A stretch of DNA of 37,948 nucleotides. Origin: Comamonadaceae bacterium. GTDB lineage: Bacteria > Pseudomonadota > Gammaproteobacteria > Burkholderiales > Burkholderiaceae_C. The translations under genes were made by a program, and so were the position numbers. Position 1 is the stretch's first letter, and every line of letters starts with the position of its first letter. Location: contig JAIXWZ010000037.1 in NCBI GenBank assembly GCA_027491035.1, positions 1 through 37,948 of the forward strand. The letters are read 5' to 3'. Below are positions 25,804-32,401 of the stretch, in pieces. The notes beneath the pieces were generated by a model. The model worked only from the letters and a program-made list of their open reading frames with translations, was not told the origin of the DNA and did not search any database.

Positions 25804-26559
25804 TCAGGGCAATCCCGACCCAATGCCTTGGGCCTCCAGGGCCAGCAAGTCGGGCCTGCAGATGACCACATGGCGCTGGTGGCGGGCAATCACCCCTTGG
25901 CGCTCGAGGCGCGAAAAAATATGCGACACGCTCACCCGCGACAGGCCGCAGATATTGCCCATTTCCTGCTGTGTGAAGCTGATGTTGATGCGGCTGCCCA
26001 GCGGTGTTGGCGTGCCGTGTGCGTGCAGCAATCCCAGCAGGTGATGGCACACGCGCCGACCGGCCGAGTTGTGGGCTTGCAATTGGATGTGTTGCAGCAA
26101 GACGCCAAAGCGCCGGCTGCTCAGTAGCCGGTGCTGGTGGGCCAACTCAGGCTGTGCCTGCAGCGCCTCCAGAAAGTGGCTGGCAGGCATGGCCCGCAAT
26201 CGAACCTCTGAGGAGGCCAGGGCACTGACCCCGTAATGGGCCGATGCGGGCAAGCTGCAGTCGCCCAGCAGACCGTTGGCGCCCAAAATCATCAGGTGCC
26301 GCTCGCGGCCGTCGATGCCAAAGGACGACAGGCGAACCCGGCCTTCCACGATCACGTACACGGTCTGCGCCGGCTGCCCCTCGTGGAACAGGGTCTGGTC
26401 TTTTTGCAGGCTCAGCGCCCGCGCATCTTCGAGCAAGGGCTGCCACGAAAACTCCAGGTCGGTCAGCCAGGCCGAGACCCGCTCGGCGCCGCCTGGCGTG
26501 GTCCATTGGGCTGCCTGCCCCGGTGTGGCCGCCAGCGGCGCGCCGTCCTTGCGCATCAT
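25804..26559 (-). CDS. Crp/Fnr family transcriptional regulator
   Basis: 251 aa. Residues ~35-150 form a cyclic-nucleotide-binding-like beta roll (LFHEGQPAQTVYVIVEGRVRL). The HTH lies at ~195-217 (FTQQEMGNICGLSRVSVSHI). There is no N-terminal cysteine cluster as in FNR, so an oxygen-sensing Fe-S centre is unlikely, and the effector is unknown. In the recognition helix Ser207 and Arg208 match CRP, but CRP's Glu181 and Arg185 are replaced by Val209 and His213, so its site should differ from TGTGA. It is 14 bp downstream of the AKR gene, probably co-transcribed with it, and likely controls hyuAB and the transporter operon (inference). Confidence 0.88.
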   Translation of the reverse strand: MMRKDGAPLAATPGQAAQWTTPGGAERVSAWLTDLEFSWQPLLEDARALSLQKDQTLFHEGQPAQTVYVIVEGRVRLSSFGIDGRERHLMILGANGLLGDCSLPASAHYGVSALASSEVRLRAMPASHFLEALQAQPELAHQHRLLSSRRFGVLLQHIQLQAHNSAGRRVCHHLLGLLHAHGTPTPLGSRINISFTQQEMGNICGLSRVSVSHIFSRLERQGVIARHQRHVVICRPDLLALEAQGIGSGLP

Positions 26560-26573
26560 GCGGGCTGGCCCAC

Positions 26574-27605
26574 TCAGGCCTTGCCTTCGTTGAGGTTGTA
26601 TTTCATGATGCGGCCGTGCCGGCCTTGGCGATCTCGCTCGAGATCAAACACATCGCCTTCGAGCAGGGTGCTGCGGCGCAGCACGTCGGCCAGGCGATCG
26701 TGATCCTGCGGCTCGAGCTTGAACGCGAACACCTCGAGCATCTGTGGCAGGTGTACGGCATAGCGCGCCCCGACGATGGCCGCTGCAACATGCTGCTGCT
26801 CAAGCACCCAGCGGGTGGCCACGCTTGAGAGCGCAACGCCGTGGCGCTGGGCAATGTGCTGCAAGGCACCGAGCAACTGCTGAAACAAGTCCCAGCCGCC
26901 AAAGTCGTCGATCACCAATTTGTACTTGATCAGCGAGCGGTTGCTCAGGCTGCCCAAGGCGGGCTCGGGCGCGCCCAACCAGGCCTGAGTGAGAAAGCCT
27001 CCGGCAAGGGTGCCGTAGCACAGCAGTTGCAGGCCCGAGCGCTCGCACAGCCGAGACATCGCACCGGCAGGTCGCCGGTCGAGCAGCGAGTACTGCACCT
27101 GCATGCTCACCAGGTCAACACCGGCGTCAAGCAGTTGCTGCGTCTGCTCGGTGTTGAAATTGGTGGCGCCAATCAAACGCAGCGTGCCTTCGCGCTGCAG
27201 GGCCGTCAGATGCGTGGCCGTTTGCACCATTCCCGCCACGCCATAGTCCCACCAGTGGTATTGAACCAGGTCCAGAACGCTGGCATGGAGTCGCTGACGC
27301 GAGCGCTCATGGATCTCACGCACATAGCCCTCATTGACCCGATGCAGGTGGGCCAGATCGGGCACGAATTTGGTGTGGACCTGCAAGCCCGGGTCGCGCT
27401 GGCGGTAGCGCCCGATCAACTCTTCAACGCCGGTGTAGATGTCGGCGCAGTCAAAGGTATTTAAGCCCGCCTTCGCGAAGTGGGCCATGTCGTCGATCGC
27501 GCGCTCGGCCTGCACCTCGCCATGGTCGCCGGCGAGCTGCCAGCCGCCCCGGATCAGGCGCGCAATCTTGTAGCCTGGGGCCAGGTTGATGGTCTCGACG
27601 CTCAT
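26574..27605 (-). CDS. Aldo/keto reductase (paralogue of the AKR-Rid fusion's reductase part)
   Basis: 343 aa from ATG at 27605. An NAD(P)H-dependent reductase of TIM-barrel fold with the tetrad Asp52, Tyr57, Lys79 and His117. It shares LAPG, QYSLLDRRPAG, LLCYGTLAGGFL and the VQYHWWDY active-site region with residues 1-340 of the 615-aa fusion, so the two arose from a common ancestor, but this copy has no Rid domains. The start overlaps the upstream TIGR04076-type gene by 4 bp, and the Crp/Fnr gene follows 14 bp after. The substrate is unknown. Confidence 0.87.
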   Translation of the reverse strand: MSVETINLAPGYKIARLIRGGWQLAGDHGEVQAERAIDDMAHFAKAGLNTFDCADIYTGVEELIGRYRQRDPGLQVHTKFVPDLAHLHRVNEGYVREIHERSRQRLHASVLDLVQYHWWDYGVAGMVQTATHLTALQREGTLRLIGATNFNTEQTQQLLDAGVDLVSMQVQYSLLDRRPAGAMSRLCERSGLQLLCYGTLAGGFLTQAWLGAPEPALGSLSNRSLIKYKLVIDDFGGWDLFQQLLGALQHIAQRHGVALSSVATRWVLEQQHVAAAIVGARYAVHLPQMLEVFAFKLEPQDHDRLADVLRRSTLLEGDVFDLERDRQGRHGRIMKYNLNEGKA

Positions 27606-27949
27606 GGCTGGCCCGCGGTCAAGGGCACGGCCGTCGTCTGGCTGTGAAGAAACCGGCGCGGCTGCAGCCGCGTGATGCGAAAGCGGGTGGGGCAATTGGG
27701 GTCCGGGCAGGCCACCTCGCTGTCGGTGCTCATCCAGTCATGGGCGTGGCTGGCACGCTGCTTGGCAGGCAAGAGCGGCAGCAGCGCTGCCAGCGAATAC
27801 ATGGAAAAGCCTTGGCCCGGCGGGAAGTGCAGCATTTCGCCGCGCACTTCAAATGAATCGCCCAGCCGCGCGCCACAGTAAATGGCGGCATCGGCCGGGC
27901 CCACCACCTCAACGCGCAGATCGAAAATCTCGAAGCTCTCGTCGCTCAT
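27602..27949 (-). CDS. TIGR04076-type small protein
   Basis: 115 aa from ATG at 27949. The pattern of a Cys followed by GDSFEV (Cys25, 30-35), then a PPGQGFSMYSLAALLPLLPAK block, DWMSTD and CPDPNCPTRFRITR (Cys81, Cys86) fits the TIGR04076 family of small proteins of unknown function. The conserved cysteines could bind metal, but this is a guess. The 4-bp overlap with the aldo/keto reductase gene suggests translational coupling and a shared role. It is first in the minus-strand operon. A 145-bp gap upstream, to the tctC stop, should hold the promoter; nothing convincing was seen there. Confidence 0.7.
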   Translation of the reverse strand: MSDESFEIFDLRVEVVGPADAAIYCGARLGDSFEVRGEMLHFPPGQGFSMYSLAALLPLLPAKQRASHAHDWMSTDSEVACPDPNCPTRFRITRLQPRRFLHSQTTAVPLTAGQP

Positions 27950-28094
27950 CGCAGCACTCCACCAGGCCGGTCGAACATGGGCCTTCAAGGCTGCATTTTG
28001 ACCCGAGAAGCCAGGGCAGCCGGTTACGGGCCCGGGCGAGGCGGTTTGACGTTGGGCTCAAGGGCAATTGCAGGGCGCCCCGCTTGCGCCCCGC

Positions 28095-29090
28095 TCATTC
28101 AGCCTTGATGCCAGCTGCCTTGATGATCATCGCGTTGGTGGCCAGCTCTTCTTTGATCATGGCATCGAACTGTTCTGGGCTGAGCGGCAGTGGGTCGGCC
28201 CCCAGGCTGGCCAGGCGCTCGCGCACATCGGGCGCTTGCAGGGCCTTGAGTGTGACCTGGTTGATTTTCTGCACCACATCGCGTGGGGTCTTGGACAGCA
28301 CCAGCATGCCGATCCAGAACACGTAGTCGGCCTTGGCGATGCCCGCTTCGGTCAGCGTGGGCACATCGGGCAGCAAGGACGAGCGTTTTTGGGTGCCCAC
28401 CGCCAGCGGCAGCAGCCGGCCGGCCTTGATCATGGGAATGGCCGAAACCAGCGGCGCAAAGAAATAGTCGATGCGTCCGGCGATGGTTTCATTGATCGCC
28501 TCCGGTGAGCCCTTGAAGGGCACGTGCATCACATCGATGCCGGCGGCGGCCTTGAATTTCTCGGCGCTCATGTGGGTGGCGCTGCCTGCGCCCACCGAGG
28601 CGTAGTTGAGCGAGCCAGGCTTGGCCTTGGCGGCATCGACCACGTCCTTGACGCTCTTGAAGCCCTTGGAGGGGGCCACCACCATCACGTTGGGCACCAC
28701 CGCCAAAGGCGTGACGCCCGAAAAGTCGCGCACCGGGTCGTAGTTGACCTTGGAGATCAGCGGCACCACGGTGTGGGCGGCCGTGTAGACGAAGATCGTG
28801 TGCCCGTCGGCAGGCGCTGCCTGCAGCGCCTGGATGGCCACCGCACCGCCGGCGCCGACACGGTTTTCCAGCACGACGCTCTGGCCCAGCTCGGCCTGCA
28901 GTTTCTCGCCGATGGCCCGGCCGATGATGTCCGAGGCGCTGCCGGCTGACGCGCCCGAGATAAGGCGCACCCCTCGGCTGGGAAAGGCCTGTGCCCAGGC
29001 TTGCGGCAGCAGGCCGGCGGCGCTCAGAGCGGCCAGCGTTTGCAACAGATCGCGGCGCGACAGGCCGTCTTGTTCGATGGCGTAGGTCAT
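28095..29090 (-). CDS. Tripartite tricarboxylate transporter (Bug/TctC) substrate-binding protein
   Basis: 331 aa periplasmic binding protein of the Bug family, very abundant in Burkholderiales. The N-terminus SRRDLLQTLAALSAAGLLP looks like a Tat-type signal (SRRDLL), with cleavage near AWA. The mature part shows VRLISGASAGSASDIIGR, ENRVGAGGAVA, and MHVPFKGSPEAINETIAGRI. ATG at 29090 has AGGAG 9 nt upstream. No tctA/tctB membrane genes are nearby, so it is an orphan binding protein as is common for the family. The ligand is not predictable. It follows the alpha/beta hydrolase gene by 29 bp. Confidence 0.93.
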   Translation of the reverse strand: MTYAIEQDGLSRRDLLQTLAALSAAGLLPQAWAQAFPSRGVRLISGASAGSASDIIGRAIGEKLQAELGQSVVLENRVGAGGAVAIQALQAAPADGHTIFVYTAAHTVVPLISKVNYDPVRDFSGVTPLAVVPNVMVVAPSKGFKSVKDVVDAAKAKPGSLNYASVGAGSATHMSAEKFKAAAGIDVMHVPFKGSPEAINETIAGRIDYFFAPLVSAIPMIKAGRLLPLAVGTQKRSSLLPDVPTLTEAGIAKADYVFWIGMLVLSKTPRDVVQKINQVTLKALQAPDVRERLASLGADPLPLSPEQFDAMIKEELATNAMIIKAAGIKAE

Positions 29091-29119
29091 GGGATCGTTC
29101 TCCTGGTTGGGGTGAGGGG

Positions 29120-30196
29120 TTACAGGCGCATCAGGCCCAATTGTTCGGCCATCCAGTCGGCCGTGCGATAGCGGTAGCGGTAGGGGCGGTTGTTGGCGAT
29201 GTGATTGCCGTCTTCGACGATCATCAGCTCCACCGGCCCGCTGGCCTCGTCGGCCATGCGCTGCGTGTCGGTCCAGGGCACCAGGCGGTCTTGTTTGCCG
29301 GTGACCAGGAACAGCGGGCAGCTGATCTGCTGGGCCACGCCGTTTTTCAGCGTGAGCGTGCTGGCATAGCGGCGCGCTTCGTCCTGTGTTTTGCAGTGAG
29401 CGCGCACGCGGAAGGCCTCGCGGGTGAGTTCAGGCACCCGGTCCCAGTTGTCGCCAAAGTCGTAGGGCCCGGCCAGGCCGATGCAGGCCTTGATGCGCTT
29501 TTCAAAGGCCACCGCCCTGGGCGCGTAGTAGCCGCCCAGGCTTACGCCCCACAGGCCGATGCGGCTGGTGTCGACATGATCGAGCGTCAGCACATAGTCG
29601 ACCATGGCGCTGACGGCGACCTCGTAGTCGCCGCGAATGGGAAAGTCGTACTCGGCTTCGCCCTGACCGGGGCCGTCGACCATGAGCGTGGCGATGCCGC
29701 GCTCCAGAAAGGGAATCTCGTAGGCCTCAAGCTCCTCCTTGGCCGAATCGAGGCCGGGCACCATGATCATGATCGGCGGGCGCACGGCCCCGGCCGGCAG
29801 TCTGAGAAAGCCCGCCAGGTGCTTGCTCTGGTAGGGGATGTGCACGCGCTGGATGGGCGGGCGCTGGTGCGGCAGTGCCAGCTGGCGGCATTGCACTGCT
29901 TTCATATGGGCTGCACGCATCTGATCGAGGTCGTGCACGTAGACGAACTTGGCAAAGTGGTAGTAGACCGCTGCGCGCGCCAGGTGCTCGGCACCGGTGA
30001 GCTTGTAGTTCTCGCTCAATGCTTCCATGCCCAGCGCTTCGTGGACGGCGGCGCGCTTGCACCAGGCTGCGCACCAGTCGTGCCAGCGCTCGATCGAGGC
30101 GGTGACCTCCTGGAAGTCGGTCAGCATCACGCCGTTGGAGACCATGCGTGGCGCCCAGTGCGAGATGGCCGATTCGATCAGTGCGTCCTTGCCCAT
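29120..30196 (-). CDS. Alpha/beta hydrolase with helical N-terminal domain (dihydroxypseudooxynicotine hydrolase-like)
   Basis: 358 aa from ATG at 30196; the longer frame to 30322 overlaps the upstream AKR and was rejected. The N-terminal ~115 residues are helical (ERWHDWCAAWCKRAA, HLARAAVYYHFAKF). They are followed by an alpha/beta hydrolase domain with Ser219 in GVSLGG, Asp303 in GKQDRLVP and His332 in DGNHIANN. This arrangement resembles 2,6-dihydroxypseudooxynicotine hydrolase and FrsA-like enzymes, which cleave C-C bonds or esters. The substrate here is unknown. It lies 38 bp after the AKR gene and before tctC, as part of a three-gene operon. Confidence 0.82.
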   Translation of the reverse strand: MGKDALIESAISHWAPRMVSNGVMLTDFQEVTASIERWHDWCAAWCKRAAVHEALGMEALSENYKLTGAEHLARAAVYYHFAKFVYVHDLDQMRAAHMKAVQCRQLALPHQRPPIQRVHIPYQSKHLAGFLRLPAGAVRPPIMIMVPGLDSAKEELEAYEIPFLERGIATLMVDGPGQGEAEYDFPIRGDYEVAVSAMVDYVLTLDHVDTSRIGLWGVSLGGYYAPRAVAFEKRIKACIGLAGPYDFGDNWDRVPELTREAFRVRAHCKTQDEARRYASTLTLKNGVAQQISCPLFLVTGKQDRLVPWTDTQRMADEASGPVELMIVEDGNHIANNRPYRYRYRTADWMAEQLGLMRL

Positions 30197-30234
30197 ATTG
30201 CAGTTCCTTGGTGTCGTTGCGGGGGTGTTCGGCT

Positions 30235-31218
30235 TCAGATGCCCAGGTCCTTGAGCATTTGCGTGGGGTAGCGCTCGCCGGCGCAGGCTTGCGGGCTGAA
30301 GATCGCCTCCAGCTGCGCGCATTGCGCGGCGCCCAAGTGCACGCCGGCCCCGGCCACGCTGCCCTGGAGCTTGGCCAGTTGCTGGGTTCCGGTCAGCGCG
30401 AAGATGTCCTGGCCCTGGGCCAGCACCCAGGCCAGTGCCAGTTGCGCCGCGCTCAGGCCCAGGCTCTGCGCCATGGCCTGCATCTGCTCGACCAGTTGCA
30501 AGTTGCGCTCGAGGTTGTCGCCTTTGAAGCGCGGATGAATGCGGCGCCGGTCGCCGGCGGCCAGGTCTTCGTAGCGGCGAATGTCCCCGGTCAGCAGGCC
30601 CCGCCCCAGCGGCGAGTAGCCCACAAAGGCGATGCCCAGGCGCCGGCAGGTGTCAATGATGGCCTGCTGCGGCTGGCGGCACCACAGCGAATACTCGGTT
30701 TGCAGCGCGGTCAGTCGGTGCGTGCGGTGTGCCTTCTCCACCGTCTCGACGCCGGCCTCGCAGATGCCGATGTGGCGGACCTTGCCTTGCTGCACCAGTC
30801 GGCCCATGGCCCCGATGGTGTCTTCAATCGGTACCTTGGGATCGACCCGGTGCAGGTAATACAGATCGATCACGTCGGTGCCCAGGCGCTGCAGACTCGC
30901 TTCGCAGCAGGCGATCGCATAGTCGGGCTGCCCGTTGGTGGCTTTGCTGCCGTCGGGCAGGGTCAGGTTGCCGAACTTGGAGGTGATGACCGCCTCAGAG
31001 CGGCGCCGGCCCAGAGCGCGGCCAAGCCAGCGCTCGTGCAGGCCGTCCCAGTAGGCGTTCGAGCTGTCCAGAAAATTCAGGCCCAGGTCCAGCGCGCGAC
31101 CGATCAGTCGGTCGAAATCGGCCTGTGCCTGCGGGCCAAAGTCCAGGGCTGCCATGCTGTGACCCAGGCACAGCGAGGAGACTCGAAGGTCCGATGCGCC
31201 CAGTTGTCTCGTGTCCAT
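30235..31218 (-). CDS. Aldo/keto reductase (third AKR, different subfamily)
   Basis: 327 aa. The tetrad is Asp51, Tyr56, Lys81 and His123, with the family pattern GLNFLDSSNAY, SLQRLGTDVIDLYYLHRVD, and the NADP site region FALTGTQQLAKL near the C-terminus. It is closer to the general oxidoreductases of the YajO/Tas/pyridoxal-reductase-like group than to the two AKRs at 19899 and 26574. It is the first gene of the minus-strand operon AKR-hydrolase-tctC and is divergent from a LysR regulator that probably controls it. Confidence 0.9.
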   Translation of the reverse strand: MDTRQLGASDLRVSSLCLGHSMAALDFGPQAQADFDRLIGRALDLGLNFLDSSNAYWDGLHERWLGRALGRRRSEAVITSKFGNLTLPDGSKATNGQPDYAIACCEASLQRLGTDVIDLYYLHRVDPKVPIEDTIGAMGRLVQQGKVRHIGICEAGVETVEKAHRTHRLTALQTEYSLWCRQPQQAIIDTCRRLGIAFVGYSPLGRGLLTGDIRRYEDLAAGDRRRIHPRFKGDNLERNLQLVEQMQAMAQSLGLSAAQLALAWVLAQGQDIFALTGTQQLAKLQGSVAGAGVHLGAAQCAQLEAIFSPQACAGERYPTQMLKDLGI

Positions 31219-31280
31219 GGTGGTGTGAGTTGCCCTTGGCGGCGCAGTGTAAAAACGGATCTTCAGTCCGAACAGGAATT

Positions 31281-31300
31281 GTTTGTTAGATTTGCCAAAC
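31281..31300. promoter_or_regulatory. Candidate LysR operator in the divergent AKR/lysR promoter region
   Basis: GTTTG (31281-31285) and CAAAC (31296-31300) form an inverted repeat with a 10-bp spacer, AT-rich compared with its surroundings, between the divergent AKR and LysR genes. It lies just upstream of TATAGT (31308-31313), a possible -10 for the lysR gene. The short distance from that -10 to the ATG at 31323 would give an almost leaderless message. Confidence 0.4.
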
Positions 31301-31322
31301 TTTTGGCTATAGTGAGTCCGCC

Positions 31323-32291
31323 ATGAACTTGCAGCAGCTGCGCTACCTGACCGAGGTCGCCGACCGGGGGCTCAACCTGTCGCGTGCAGCCGAGGCGCTG
31401 CACACCTCGCAGCCTGGCATCAGCAAGCAGATCCGCTTGCTCGAAGAGGACATTGGCGCCGACTTGCTGGTGCGACGGGGCAATCGCATCACCGCCCTGA
31501 CCGAGGCGGGCCAGCAGGCCTTGACCATTGCGCGGCGCATGCTGCGGGACGTGGACAACCTGCGCCGCGTGGGCGACCAAGCCGGGGGCGAACCGCGCGG
31601 CTCGCTGGTCATCGCCACCACCCATGCCCACGCCCGCTACGTGCTCATCCCGGTGGTGCAAGCGTTCCAGCAGCGCTTTGCTGGGGTCAACCTGAGCCTG
31701 CGCCAGGGCAACCCGGACCAGATCGTCGATCTGATCCGCAGCGGCGCTGCCGACCTGGGCCTGTGCACCAAGCCGACCCTGAGCACCCCCGAGTTGCGTG
31801 CCTTGCCCTGCTACCTCATCCACCGCTGCGTGCTGGTGACCCAGCGCCACCCGCTGCTGCGCAAAAAGCAGATCACCCACGCCGACCTGGCCGACTGGCC
31901 CATGATCACGCTCGATGCGTCGTTTGCCGGCGGTGTGACCGTGCTCAGCGCCTTTGCGCAGAAAAACATCGAGCCCAAGGTGGTGCTCAGCGCCACCGAT
32001 GCCGACGTGATCAAGGCCTTCGTGGCCTCGGGCATGGGTATCGCCACCTTGCCAGAGTGGGCCTACAGCGCCAAGCGCGATCTGGGCCTCAAAAGCATTC
32101 CCGCCCGCCACCTGTTTGCGCCGGCGGTCAGCTACCTGTGGCTGCAGCGCCACCAGACCCTGCGCGGCTATGCGCTGCAGTTCATCGAGATGCTTTCGCA
32201 GGTTTGGAGCCCTGCGCGGGTGCGCCAGGCCCTCGATGGCCAAGACGAGCTTGACGATGCGCTGGCGGTGGACCTGAGCGTGCGCGCCTGA
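31323..32291 (+). CDS. LysR family transcriptional regulator, CysB-like
   Basis: 322 aa. The N-terminal winged HTH has the CysB/Cbl-type signature (MNLQQLRYLTEVADRGLNLS and LHTSQPGISKQIRLLEEDIG). The effector domain begins with LVIATTHAHARYVLIPVV, the conserved CysB/Cbl opening, which in that family senses N-acetylserine, sulfate or thiosulfate-like small molecules. It is divergent from the AKR-hydrolase-tctC operon with a 104-bp shared promoter region. It could regulate sulfur-related genes or the adjacent catabolic operon; the sequence does not decide. Confidence 0.91.
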   Translation: MNLQQLRYLTEVADRGLNLSRAAEALHTSQPGISKQIRLLEEDIGADLLVRRGNRITALTEAGQQALTIARRMLRDVDNLRRVGDQAGGEPRGSLVIATTHAHARYVLIPVVQAFQQRFAGVNLSLRQGNPDQIVDLIRSGAADLGLCTKPTLSTPELRALPCYLIHRCVLVTQRHPLLRKKQITHADLADWPMITLDASFAGGVTVLSAFAQKNIEPKVVLSATDADVIKAFVASGMGIATLPEWAYSAKRDLGLKSIPARHLFAPAVSYLWLQRHQTLRGYALQFIEMLSQVWSPARVRQALDGQDELDDALAVDLSVRA

Positions 32292-32401
32292 GGGTTGCAA
32301 CCGATGGGCCGGCTCGGCGCATTACCATCGGCACCTGGCAGACTGGTCAGGCCCTAGATGGGCTCGGCCGGTGCGATCGAACCACAACAACCGCAGCAGG
32401 C

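Noticed and set aside
29106-29118. GGGGTGAGGGG near the tctC start, similar to the CTGGGGTGAGGG repeat
   Set aside because: Only a short match without the palindromic core; likely chance in GC-rich DNA.
32301-32331. CCGATGG/CCATCGG inverted repeat before the formate dehydrogenase operon as operator or terminator
   Set aside because: A 7-bp stem with a 17-nt loop and no T-run or second copy; too weak to call.
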